Shown piece after piece: positions 36,949-45,019 of a stretch of DNA of 64,000 nt. A program made the position numbers and the translations under genes. The number at the start of each line of letters is the position of its first letter. Positions within the stretch are counted from its first letter, which is position 1. Below the pieces are notes generated by a model. That model made no database searches. It had not been told where the DNA came from and saw only the letters and a list, made by a program, of their open reading frames with translations. The DNA comes from Lachnospiraceae bacterium (lineage in GTDB: Bacteria; Bacillota; Clostridia; Lachnospirales; Lachnospiraceae): positions 1-64,000 of the forward strand of contig JAHAYJ010000060.1 of the NCBI GenBank assembly GCA_018384375.1. The letters are read 5' to 3'.

Positions 36949-38436
36949 ATGAAATGTCCTGAGTGTGGATATGAGATTGCAGACGATCATCTGTATTGTG
37001 ACAGATGTGGCAAGGAAATCCAGATTGTTCCAGATTTTGAACCGGAAATTGAAAATAGCATCATTGAAACCTTATCCACTGTAGCAGAGCAGATTGATGG
37101 TACGAATGCCTCCGCTGACTCCGGTGGCAAAGTAAATGAAAAAGAGAATAAAGGACAGGAGGATACTTCCGCCAAAGAAAAGCATAAGGAGGTTTTTTGG
37201 GCGGAGGAACCGGCAAAAAACTGGTTATTCATAAGTCTTGTGACCTTTATTGTGATTACTATAGTGGCTGCGTTTACATCGGTATTTATGTATCACAGAT
37301 ATTCTGCTGCCTATCAGGTTGAGCAGGCAAAGGCATGTGCAGCTGATGGAAATTTTGAAAAGGCGGTTGATTTTCTTGAAAAAGCAAGAACACTGGATGA
37401 GGAACCGGCGGATATTGTACTCTTAGAAGCAGGTTATCTTTATCAGATGGGAGAAAGTGAACGCGCTCTTGAAATTCTTCTGGAATTGATTGATAAGGTA
37501 CAGATGGATTATGAGAAAAAAGAAAAAGCTTATGAAAATATCATTGCCATTTACAGTGAGGAAGAGCGATTTAAAGAGATCAATTCGCTTTTGACCGCCT
37601 GCACAGATGAAAGCATCCGAAATCAATTTCAGCAATATCTGGCACTTTCACCGGAATTTGGATATGCCTCCGGAACCTATGATGAAATTGTGCCACTCAA
37701 GCTGAGTGCCAATACTACCGGCAAAATATACTATACCATGGACGGAAGTGAGCCGGATGAATCAAGCGAGGTCTATACGGCACCATTGTTTCTGGAATCC
37801 GGGGAATATCAGATTTCCGCAATTTTTATTAACGATTATGGAATCAGAAGTGAAGTGGCAAGAGGCTGGTATGTGATCAATCTGGTTGTGCCGGATGCGC
37901 CGGAGGTACTTTTATATAGCGGAGATTATCATGAGCCTACGTTGATAGAAGTAACGGTACCGGAGGAGGGGACGGTTTATTATACGACAGATGGATCAAT
38001 GCCCAGTGAGGTCAGCAATAAATATGCAGGGCCAATTCAAATGCCGCTCGGAAAGTCTAATTTTAAGTTTGTAACGATATCGGATGAGGGTGTTTCCAGT
38101 GAAGTGGTCAGCAGAAGCTTTGATTTTTCCATGAATACGGATATCACGGTGGAAAAGGCGATCAATAATGTAATTCAGGCACTTTTTGAACAAAAGGTTT
38201 TAAAGGATCTGCAGGGGCATTCACACGAAATACAGGGAAAATATGTATTTAGGTATGATACTATTGTGGAAATCCCTGATTTAGGTTATTATTATGTGTT
38301 GAATGAATATATTGAGGATCAGAGCGGAAATCTGACAAAAACGGAGCGGTTGTATGCGGTAGAAGTCTATACTGGAGCCCCCAACCGTCTTGTTTACGAT
38401 GAGAATGGGAAGATGGGATTGATTTCCCTAAGGTAA
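36949..38436 (+). CDS. Zinc-ribbon, TPR and chitobiase-like-repeat membrane protein
   Basis: A 495-residue protein of unusual build. Residues 1-22 are a zinc ribbon (MKCPECGYEI...CDRCG). A Glu-rich linker follows, then one transmembrane helix at about 84-108 (WLFISLVTFIVITIVAAFTSVFMY). Outside lie TPR-like repeats (about 115-220) and two chitobiase/beta-hexosaminidase C-terminal-like beta modules (KIYYTMDGSEPDE and TVYYTTDGSMPSE). The C-terminal 100 residues have no family I know. Start at 36949 follows AAAGGAGG by 5 bases. Its place between folD and nfnAB does not reveal its role; a sensor or wall-binding function is a guess. Confidence 0.8.
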   Translation: MKCPECGYEIADDHLYCDRCGKEIQIVPDFEPEIENSIIETLSTVAEQIDGTNASADSGGKVNEKENKGQEDTSAKEKHKEVFWAEEPAKNWLFISLVTFIVITIVAAFTSVFMYHRYSAAYQVEQAKACAADGNFEKAVDFLEKARTLDEEPADIVLLEAGYLYQMGESERALEILLELIDKVQMDYEKKEKAYENIIAIYSEEERFKEINSLLTACTDESIRNQFQQYLALSPEFGYASGTYDEIVPLKLSANTTGKIYYTMDGSEPDESSEVYTAPLFLESGEYQISAIFINDYGIRSEVARGWYVINLVVPDAPEVLLYSGDYHEPTLIEVTVPEEGTVYYTTDGSMPSEVSNKYAGPIQMPLGKSNFKFVTISDEGVSSEVVSRSFDFSMNTDITVEKAINNVIQALFEQKVLKDLQGHSHEIQGKYVFRYDTIVEIPDLGYYYVLNEYIEDQSGNLTKTERLYAVEVYTGAPNRLVYDENGKMGLISLR

Positions 38437-38447
38437 ACTGCTATAAA
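38419..38447 (+). promoter_or_regulatory. Promoter of nfnAB
   Basis: TTGATT (38419-38424), 17-bp spacer, TATAAA (38442-38447) with extended TG, overlapping the end of the upstream gene. Confidence 0.6.
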
Positions 38448-38450
38448 TTA

Positions 38451-38464
38451 TGTTTATATAAACA
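38451..38464 (+). promoter_or_regulatory. Palindromic operator-like site before nfnA
   Basis: TGTTTATATAAACA is a perfect 14-bp palindrome, placed from the -10 to about the start of transcription, which is a typical repressor position. Half-site spacing does not fit Rex (6 rather than 8 bases between TGTT and AACA). Confidence 0.45.
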
Positions 38465-38476
38465 GGAAAGGGATTA

Positions 38477-39367
38477 ATGATGTACAAGATTTTAGAAGCA
38501 AAAGAGCTTACTGCCAATATTTTTTATATGGTAGTAGAAGCAAAGAGAGTAGCAAAGGCCTGTAAACCGGGACAGTTTGTCATAGTCAGGACAGATGAAA
38601 AATCGGAACGTATTCCCCTGACGATCTGTGACTATGATGCTGAAAAAGGAACTGTGACGATCGTGTTCCAGATTGTAGGGGCAGGGACACAGCTCATGTC
38701 TTCCTTGAAGACAGGTGATGCGTTTCATGACTTTGTAGGTCCTCTTGGATGCCCCTCTGAGTTTGTTTCGGAGGATCTAAATAGCCTGAAACAGAAAAAG
38801 ATGCTGTTTGTGGCAGGCGGTGTGGGAACAGCACCTGTTTATCCGCAGGTGAAATGGCTTCATGAGAGAGGCATTGAAGCAGATGTGATTGTAGGTGCCA
38901 AAACAAAAGACCTGTTGATTCTGGAAGAAGAAATGAAAGCGGTTGCCGGGAATCTCTATGTGACAACGGATGATGGATCTTATGGCAGAAGCGGTATGGT
39001 AACACAGACAATTACCGATCTGGTAAATGAAGGAAAGCATTATGATGTATGTGTGGCTATCGGACCGATGATCATGATGAAATTTGTCTGCAAGCTTACT
39101 AAGGAGCTTGGAATTCCCACTATTGTAAGCTTGAATCCCATTATGGTAGACGGTACGGGTATGTGTGGAGCATGTCGTGTGACAGTGGGCGGAAAGGTAA
39201 AATTTGCCTGTGTAGACGGGCCGGAATTTAATGGACATGAAGTGAATTTTGATGAAGCAATGCAGCGCCAGCAGTTGTATAAGACAGCGGAGGGAAGAGC
39301 ATTCCTCAAGGCCAAAGAAGGAGATACCCATCATGGCGGATGCGGAAACTGCGGAGGTGACAAATAA
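38477..39367 (+). CDS. nfnA: NADH-dependent ferredoxin:NADP+ oxidoreductase, small subunit
   Basis: A 296-residue FAD protein with a 2Fe-2S cluster. It has FAD-binding PGQFVIVRT and RIPLTICDYD, an NAD-binding core (LFVAGGVGTAPVYPQ), and the cluster motif GTGMCGACRVTVGGKVKFACVDGPEFNGHEV. NfnAB splits electrons of NADPH between ferredoxin and NAD+ (or the reverse), a key link between redox pools in anaerobes. A GCGNCGG tail is present. The stop codon shares one base with the nfnB start, so the pair is coupled. Alone it could be called a dihydroorotate-dehydrogenase-like electron-transfer subunit; the partner decides. Confidence 0.9.
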   Translation: MMYKILEAKELTANIFYMVVEAKRVAKACKPGQFVIVRTDEKSERIPLTICDYDAEKGTVTIVFQIVGAGTQLMSSLKTGDAFHDFVGPLGCPSEFVSEDLNSLKQKKMLFVAGGVGTAPVYPQVKWLHERGIEADVIVGAKTKDLLILEEEMKAVAGNLYVTTDDGSYGRSGMVTQTITDLVNEGKHYDVCVAIGPMIMMKFVCKLTKELGIPTIVSLNPIMVDGTGMCGACRVTVGGKVKFACVDGPEFNGHEVNFDEAMQRQQLYKTAEGRAFLKAKEGDTHHGGCGNCGGDK

Positions 39368-40752
39368 TGGACGTATTAAAGAAAATCCCTGTCAGGGAAC
39401 AGGATGCTAAGGAAAGAGCAGCTAATTTTGAAGAGGTATGCCTTGGCTATAATAAAGAGGAAGCAATGGAAGAGGCAACAAGATGTATCAACTGTAAAAA
39501 TGCACAGTGCATTAAGGGTTGTCCTGTATCCATCAATATTCCAGGCTTTATTGAAAAGGTAAAGGAAGGCGATATGGAAGCTGCCTACCAGATAATCAGT
39601 GAATCCTCCGCACTTTCTGCTGTATGTGGACGTGTCTGCCCGCAGGAGAGTCAGTGTGAGGGAAAATGTATCAGAGGAATTAAGGGAGAGGCAATCTCAA
39701 TCGGAAAGCTGGAACGCTTTGTAGCTGACTGGGCAAGTGAAAATGGCATTAAGCCTCAGGGTGCGAAGGAAAAGAACGGTAAGAAGGTTGCTGTGATCGG
39801 TTCCGGCCCTGCTGGACTTACCTGTGCGGGTGATCTTGCAAAGCTGGGTTATGAGGTGACGATTTTTGAGGCCCTGCATGAGCCCGGCGGTGTTCTGGTT
39901 TACGGAATTCCGGAATTCCGACTTCCTAAGACTAAGGTTGTGGCTAAGGAAATCGAAAATGTAAAAGCGCTTGGTGTAAAAATTGAGACAAATGTGGTAG
40001 TAGGAAAATCAGTTACGATAGATGAGTTGCTTTCTGAGGAAGGCTTTGATGCTGTGTTCATCGGTTCCGGTGCAGGACTTCCCAAATTCATGGGGATTCC
40101 GGGAGAACAGGCAAACGGTGTATTCTCAGCAAACGAATATCTGACAAGAAGCAATCTTATGAAGGCGTTTGATGAAAATTCCAGCACACCTATCATGAGA
40201 GGGAAAAAGGTGGCAGTTGTTGGTGGCGGAAATGTTGCCATGGATGCTGCTAGAACAGCACTTCGCCTTGGCGCGGAGGTTCACATTGTGTACAGAAGAA
40301 GTGAGGAAGAACTTCCTGCCCGTGTGGAGGAGGTACATCACGCAAAGGAAGAAGGGATCATTTTTGATCTCTTGACAAATCCCGTTGAAATTCTGGAAGA
40401 TGAGAAGGGCTGGGTGTCCGGTATCAAGTGTGTAAAAATGGAATTGGGAGAGCCCGATGAATCCGGCAGAAGACGTCCGGTAGAAATTAAAGGCTCCGAA
40501 TTTGTGATTACTGTTGACACGGTTATCATGTCCCTTGGAACATCGCCGAATCCATTGATTTCTTCTACAACAGAGGGACTTGAGGTTAATAAGTGGAAAT
40601 GCATAGTGGCAGATGAAGAGTTCGGTAAAACCTCCAAGGAAGGGGTTTATGCAGGCGGTGATGCCGTTACGGGTGCAGCAACGGTTATTCTGGCTATGGG
40701 AGCCGGCCGTGCAGGTGCTAAAGGAATTGATGAATATTTAAAGAATAAATAG
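39367..40752 (+). CDS. nfnB: NADPH-dependent ferredoxin oxidoreductase, large subunit (GltD-like)
   Basis: A 461-residue flavoprotein with two 4Fe-4S clusters near the start (CINCKNAQCIKGCP and CGRVCPQESQCEGKC), then GSGPAGLTCAGDLAKLGYEVT (FAD) and GGGNVAMDAARTALRLG (NADPH). It is often mislabelled glutamate synthase small subunit. No large glutamate synthase gene is near, and nfnA lies immediately before with overlapping codons, so NfnB is the better call. Complete. Confidence 0.92.
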   Translation: MDVLKKIPVREQDAKERAANFEEVCLGYNKEEAMEEATRCINCKNAQCIKGCPVSINIPGFIEKVKEGDMEAAYQIISESSALSAVCGRVCPQESQCEGKCIRGIKGEAISIGKLERFVADWASENGIKPQGAKEKNGKKVAVIGSGPAGLTCAGDLAKLGYEVTIFEALHEPGGVLVYGIPEFRLPKTKVVAKEIENVKALGVKIETNVVVGKSVTIDELLSEEGFDAVFIGSGAGLPKFMGIPGEQANGVFSANEYLTRSNLMKAFDENSSTPIMRGKKVAVVGGGNVAMDAARTALRLGAEVHIVYRRSEEELPARVEEVHHAKEEGIIFDLLTNPVEILEDEKGWVSGIKCVKMELGEPDESGRRRPVEIKGSEFVITVDTVIMSLGTSPNPLISSTTEGLEVNKWKCIVADEEFGKTSKEGVYAGGDAVTGAATVILAMGAGRAGAKGIDEYLKNK

Positions 40753-40778
40753 TCAAAAGCACATTAGAAGAATGGAGA

Positions 40779-40846
40779 GGCTGTTGCATAAATCTTTTTG
40801 TTAAGGGTATTATCCTTTATGTGGACAAAAGATTTAGGTAACAGCC
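40779..40846. repeat. Rod-like 68-bp inverted repeat
   Basis: The 20-base ends pair with 18 matches (left arm GGCTGTTGCATAAATC..., right arm ...GATTTAGGTAACAGCC), and the inner part adds TAAGG/CCTTTA. It may terminate nfnAB. The arm sequence also recalls, from memory, terminal repeats of some insertion sequences, so a small non-autonomous remnant is possible. Confidence 0.6.
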
Positions 40847-40893
40847 CTTATGTCCTTTACAAATGAAAATAAGAAATTATTAATAATTCTTTT

Positions 40894-40922
40894 TTGAGAA
40901 ATTAAAAAATGTGCGATATAGT
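40894..40922 (+). promoter_or_regulatory. Promoter of the MORN-like gene
   Basis: TTGAGA (40894-40899), 17-bp spacer, TATAGT (40917-40922), 53 bp before the ATG. Confidence 0.65.
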
Positions 40923-40975
40923 AAGAGAAGGTTAGGCAGAATGAAGAGCTTAACGGGAAAGGCATAGGAGTATTT

Positions 40976-42016
40976 ATGAAAAAGATATTTGATGAGGATG
41001 ACGATGATTTTCAGAATTTTGATAAAGCAAAAATAATTGTGAGCGTTATTCCCGTGGTTCTGATTATTCTGATTCTTGCAGTCATGTTGATTGTAAACAA
41101 TCGGAAAAAAACAGATAGAAATACAGATGATGTACAGCAGAGTATTCTGGATTATGCGGATGAGGGGAATCAATCAGAAGGACTTGAGAGCAACAGCGTA
41201 CAGACGGGATCCGATGCGGTGAAGAATGATAAGCAGGAGGTACAGACGGAGGAAACACCGTCCCCATTGCCCAAAGCCACTCTAAGTCCGACGCCCTATA
41301 AAGAGGTCATGAAGCAGACAACAGTTGATTACAGTAAGATTAAATTTGATAAAGATGAGCAGTTGAAAGAGATGATGACTTATTGGGAGGACAGTAATCA
41401 GAAGGCACTGGATGATCTGGCAAATCTGGATCGCTTTAAAGCAATGTCATGGAAACTGAAGGGAACGAAGGAGTGCTACTATTATGGAGAAGTGAATGCA
41501 TCAGGTCAGGCTGACGGTACCGGAATAGCAGTGTATGCAGATAATCAGTATTATTACGGAAGCTGGAAGAATGGTGAAAGAAGCGGAACCGGGACCTTTA
41601 TTCATTATCATTTTCACGATACCGCAAATACAACAGATGTCTATACTTATCATCAGTATACAGGCTCCTGGGCAAATGATCTTCCTGATGGAGAGGGATC
41701 TGAGCATTATGATTTTGATAAGGATCTGTTGAAGGATGATCAGCGGTATACTTCTAACCGAATCGGAAGCTATTCTGCAGGGCTGGTGCATGGAGAGTTT
41801 TACCTGACAACGATCGAAGCCGGCAAGGAGGATATGATGGAATGGGAGGCACAGGCGGAACATGGCTCCTGGATTTATCGGTTAGACAAAAAAGATGGTA
41901 AGGGAAATCGACCGGTGTTTGTCGATTATAATGATCCTAATGACTTTTTCTGGATGCTGCCGAAGGACAATGTTAATATCGGAGTTCCGTGCCTGATCTC
42001 TAAGAATAAAAATTAG
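40976..42016 (+). CDS. Membrane-anchored MORN-repeat-like protein
   Basis: A 346-residue protein with an acidic start (FDEDDDDFQNFD), one transmembrane helix (about 20-42, IIVSVIPVVLIILILAVMLIV), a Ser/Thr/Pro linker (PSPLPKATLSPTPYKE) and a C-terminal domain with MORN-type repeats (YYYGEVNASGQADGTG, YYYGSWKNGERSGTG, YTGSWANDLPDGEG). MORN repeats bind membranes or proteins, or act as scaffolds; none of the enzyme motifs sometimes fused to them are seen. SD GGAG six bases before the ATG. Family member of unknown role, probably on the outer face of the membrane. Confidence 0.75.
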   Translation: MKKIFDEDDDDFQNFDKAKIIVSVIPVVLIILILAVMLIVNNRKKTDRNTDDVQQSILDYADEGNQSEGLESNSVQTGSDAVKNDKQEVQTEETPSPLPKATLSPTPYKEVMKQTTVDYSKIKFDKDEQLKEMMTYWEDSNQKALDDLANLDRFKAMSWKLKGTKECYYYGEVNASGQADGTGIAVYADNQYYYGSWKNGERSGTGTFIHYHFHDTANTTDVYTYHQYTGSWANDLPDGEGSEHYDFDKDLLKDDQRYTSNRIGSYSAGLVHGEFYLTTIEAGKEDMMEWEAQAEHGSWIYRLDKKDGKGNRPVFVDYNDPNDFFWMLPKDNVNIGVPCLISKNKN

Positions 42017-42075
42017 TGGAAACATATGTCAATCCGTAGTAAAATAGTACTTGGGGTATGAAGGAGGTACGGAGT

Positions 42076-42801
42076 ATGGCATGGTGTCCGAAATGTAAAT
42101 GTGAGTATGTGGAAGGTGTTACCATATGTGCAGACTGTGGGTGTGAACTGGTAGATAAACTTCAGGAGGAAGAACCGGAGCCGGAGCTGACACAGCAGGA
42201 TGCACTTGCTATGATACAGGCGGTAAAGGAGAGCGGAAAGGATATTCCCGAGGAACTTTTTGAGGAAATGGAAGGGGCTGAGGAATTCTTCTCTGATGAG
42301 GATGAGCCGTCAGCAGGGTATCAGAGCCCCTATGTCAATAACGAGGAAAAAGCAGAAGAAAACAGAACCTCGGCGTATACACTTCTTACAGTAGGCGGTG
42401 CAGGACTGATTGTGATTGCTCTTTTTTTTCTTGGCATCATTGATTTTGGAACCTCGCTTACCAATAAATATATGATTACCGGTGTGATGGGAGTTCTTTT
42501 TATCCTGTTTATCGTTATGGGAATCGTATCTTTAAAAAATTCCAAAATATTAACGAAGAAGGCTCATAAGGAAAACAACCTGACTGCCGAGATCAAGAAG
42601 TGGTGTATCGATAACCTGAAGGAGAAGGAGATCGATCAGCTCCTTTCCCTTGAGCAGCAGTCACTGGAATTGAAATATTTTCAACGGTTTGATTATATGA
42701 AAAAGGCGATTCAAAAGCAGTTTATGAATTTGGATGAGAGCTATCTTGACAGACTGATTGAGGAGGTCTATGCGGATATTTTTGAGGAAGAGAATGAATG
42801 A
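42076..42801 (+). CDS. Zinc-ribbon membrane protein of unknown function
   Basis: A 241-residue protein. Residues 1-28 form a zinc ribbon (WCPKCKCEY...CADCGCEL), followed by an acidic linker and two hydrophobic helices (about 101-122 and 132-155). A charged helical tail ends in FEEENE. Start at 42076 is 8 bases after GGAGG; an in-frame ATG at 42058 lies before that ribosome site. Its last four bases overlap the rlmH start (ATGA), so it is coupled to it. It recalls the zinc-ribbon/TM protein at 36949 only in its N-terminal design. Confidence 0.75.
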   Translation: MAWCPKCKCEYVEGVTICADCGCELVDKLQEEEPEPELTQQDALAMIQAVKESGKDIPEELFEEMEGAEEFFSDEDEPSAGYQSPYVNNEEKAEENRTSAYTLLTVGGAGLIVIALFFLGIIDFGTSLTNKYMITGVMGVLFILFIVMGIVSLKNSKILTKKAHKENNLTAEIKKWCIDNLKEKEIDQLLSLEQQSLELKYFQRFDYMKKAIQKQFMNLDESYLDRLIEEVYADIFEEENE

Positions 42802-43277
42802 GAATCACCATTATCTGTGTCGGTAAAATAAAAGAGGATTTTTACAGAAAGGCAGTTTCTGAGTTTGAAAAGCGCCTGAGCAGATATTGCAGACTGGAAA
42901 TTATCGAGGTACAGGATGAGAAGACACCGGACAATGCAAGCCCTGCTCAGGAGGAGCAGATCAAGGAAAAGGAAGCTTCCAGAATTTTAAGGCATCTTAG
43001 TGAGGATGCCTATATTTATTCTCTGGAAATTAAAGGAGAGAATCCGGATTCTGTTTCCTTTGCAAAGCAGCTGAATCAGCTGGCAGTGCAGGGGAAGGCC
43101 CATATCCAGTTCGTGATCGGGGGTTCGCTGGGACTGCACCGGGAGGTATCAAGGCGCGCAGACCGTGCTATCAGTTTTTCCAATATGACATTTCCGCATC
43201 AACTGATGCGAGTGATACTGCTTGAACAGATTTACAGAAGCTATCGAATTAACAAGGGGGAACCCTATCATAAATAA
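42798..43277 (+). CDS. rlmH: 23S rRNA (pseudouridine1915-N3)-methyltransferase
   Basis: A 159-residue SPOUT methyltransferase that modifies pseudouridine 1915 in helix 69 of the ribosome. It has the start MRITIICVGKIKEDFYRKAV, the SAM-binding knot FVIGGSLGLHREV and the tail LLEQIYRSYRINKGEPYHK, the family's C-terminal mark. It overlaps the upstream gene by 4 bases. Complete. Confidence 0.97.
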   Translation: MRITIICVGKIKEDFYRKAVSEFEKRLSRYCRLEIIEVQDEKTPDNASPAQEEQIKEKEASRILRHLSEDAYIYSLEIKGENPDSVSFAKQLNQLAVQGKAHIQFVIGGSLGLHREVSRRADRAISFSNMTFPHQLMRVILLEQIYRSYRINKGEPYHK

Positions 43278-43304
43278 TATTGTGTATCGTGTGGAGGAAT
43301 GAAA

Positions 43305-44609
43305 ATGAGAATGTATGATCTGATTATGAAGAAAAGAAATGGTGGCGCGCTTTCGAAGGAAGAAATTTATTTTATGATCAGGGAATATACAAATGGAGCT
43401 ATTCCGGATTATCAAATGTCGGCAATGATGATGGCAATCTATTTCAGGGGAATGGATGAGGAGGAAACACTGCATCTCACAATGGCTATGGCAGAAAGCG
43501 GTGATATGCTTGATCTTTCACAAATCAAGGGTGTAAAGGTGGATAAGCATAGTACAGGTGGTGTGGGAGATAAAACCTCCCTTGCACTGACTCCCATGGT
43601 GGCTGCCTGTGGTGTGAAGATTGCCAAGATGAGCGGAAGAGGACTGGGGCATACAGGAGGAACGATTGATAAACTGGAAAGCTTTCCCGGTTTCTCGACA
43701 GACATTTCGACCCGGCAGTTCATTTCTAATGTGAATGAGGTCGGAATTGCCATTATGGGACAGACCAAAGAGCTTGCGCCGGCAGACAAAATGCTATATG
43801 CATTACGAGATGTAACAGCGACTGTTGATAATATGTCTCTGATCGCCTCCTCTATCATGAGTAAAAAGCTGGCCGCAGGGGCAGACGCCATAGTGCTTGA
43901 TGTCAAGACAGGGAGCGGCGCATTTATGAAGAAACAGGAGGACGCCTTTGCATTAGCAAAGGAGATGGTAAGTCTTGGAAAAAATGCGGGGAGAAAAACG
44001 CTTGCAGTGGTTTCTGATATGGACCAGCCTCTGGGCAATGCAATTGGCAATGTGTTAGAGGTGCAAGAAGCAATTGATACCCTGAGAGGAAAGGGACCGG
44101 CTGACTTTACTGAGCTTTGTATGACACTGGGGTCCCTGATGCTGATGGCAGGTCAAGTGTCAGTAACAGAGAAGGAGGCAAGAGCACAGCTTGAACAGGT
44201 CATAAGAAATGGTAGCGCACTTGATAAGCTGGCGGAATTTGTAAAAGCACAGGGGGGAGAAGAAAACGCGGTATATCATCCGGAACTGCTTGCAAAGGCG
44301 GTCTATGAGGAGCCGATCCTTGCTCCTGAGGACGGGTATGTTCAAAAGATTATTTGCGATGAGGCGGGAATTGCTTCGCTGATTCTCGGAGGCGGGCGTG
44401 AAACCAAGGATAGTGTGATTGATCTTTCGGTTGGCATAATCTTGAACAAGAAGGTGGGAGCACACGTTAACGCAGGAGAAGAACTGGCAGTTCTATATGC
44501 AAATGATAAAGAAAAATTAAAGACAGCAAAAGAGCGTTTAATGAATGCGTATCGGATAGGAAAAGAAAAAATTGAAAAAAATAATGTGATTATCGGAGTC
44601 GTGAAATAG
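43305..44609 (+). CDS. pdp: Pyrimidine-nucleoside phosphorylase
   Basis: Splits thymidine, deoxyuridine and uridine to base and sugar phosphate. It has 434 residues from the ATG at 43305, 7 bases after GGAGG; the ATG at 43299 is only one base after that site. Family marks are MRMYDLIMKKRNGGALS, KHSTGGVGDKTSL (phosphate site), the SGRGLGHTGGTIDKLES signature and DVKTGSGAFM. It acts in nucleoside salvage. Complete. Confidence 0.95.
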   Translation: MRMYDLIMKKRNGGALSKEEIYFMIREYTNGAIPDYQMSAMMMAIYFRGMDEEETLHLTMAMAESGDMLDLSQIKGVKVDKHSTGGVGDKTSLALTPMVAACGVKIAKMSGRGLGHTGGTIDKLESFPGFSTDISTRQFISNVNEVGIAIMGQTKELAPADKMLYALRDVTATVDNMSLIASSIMSKKLAAGADAIVLDVKTGSGAFMKKQEDAFALAKEMVSLGKNAGRKTLAVVSDMDQPLGNAIGNVLEVQEAIDTLRGKGPADFTELCMTLGSLMLMAGQVSVTEKEARAQLEQVIRNGSALDKLAEFVKAQGGEENAVYHPELLAKAVYEEPILAPEDGYVQKIICDEAGIASLILGGGRETKDSVIDLSVGIILNKKVGAHVNAGEELAVLYANDKEKLKTAKERLMNAYRIGKEKIEKNNVIIGVVK

Positions 44610-44663
44610 AAAGTGCAATTTTCAGGCTGGTCTAGATGAGAGCTTTTCATCATATAGTATGGT

Positions 44664-45002
44664 ATGATGAAGAAGAAGCATAAATCAGGAAAGATCTGGG
44701 CACAGACCAGAAGAGAAAGAGAAGAGAATAGAACCGTATCAAACAGAGAGCTTGTAGTAGAATCCCTGAAACTACCTAAGGATTCTATGCTTGGAGCTTC
44801 CATTGTGACAGTTACAGGAAATTCAGAAGCTTTTGTGGAAAATTATCGAGGGATTATTGAGTACACCAGTCAGGTGATTTTGCTGCAGGGGAAGACCTGT
44901 AGGATTGAAATCTGCGGAAAAAGGCTGAGCATAGTCTATTATACTAATGAGGATATGAAGATCAGCGGATGGATCGATCAGATCCGCTACTTAAGTTCGT
45001 AG
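44664..45002 (+). CDS. yqfC: Sporulation protein YqfC
   Basis: A 112-residue protein of the YqfC family (C-terminal GIIEYTSQVILLQGKTCRIEICGKRLSIVYYTNEDMKISG pattern, in pieces). In Bacillus yqfC is under SigmaE in the mother cell and lies before yqfD and phoH, as here. No clear SD stands before the ATG pair at 44664/44667. The N-terminus is basic (KKKHKSGKIWAQTRRERE). Its molecular role is not known. Confidence 0.88.
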   Translation: MMKKKHKSGKIWAQTRREREENRTVSNRELVVESLKLPKDSMLGASIVTVTGNSEAFVENYRGIIEYTSQVILLQGKTCRIEICGKRLSIVYYTNEDMKISGWIDQIRYLSS

Positions 45003-45019
45003 AAAGTGTGAGGTGCGGT

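Noticed and set aside
38451..38464. Rex-binding site upstream of nfnA
   Set aside because: The TGTT and AACA halves are 6 bases apart, whereas the Rex consensus has 8; kept only as an operator of unknown owner.
39367..40752. Glutamate synthase small subunit (gltD)
   Set aside because: No large subunit is nearby and the gene is coupled to an nfnA-like partner, so NfnB is the better name.
44630..44658. SigmaE promoter before yqfC
   Set aside because: CATATAGT could be a -10, but nothing like the SigmaE -35 lies 13-15 bases upstream.
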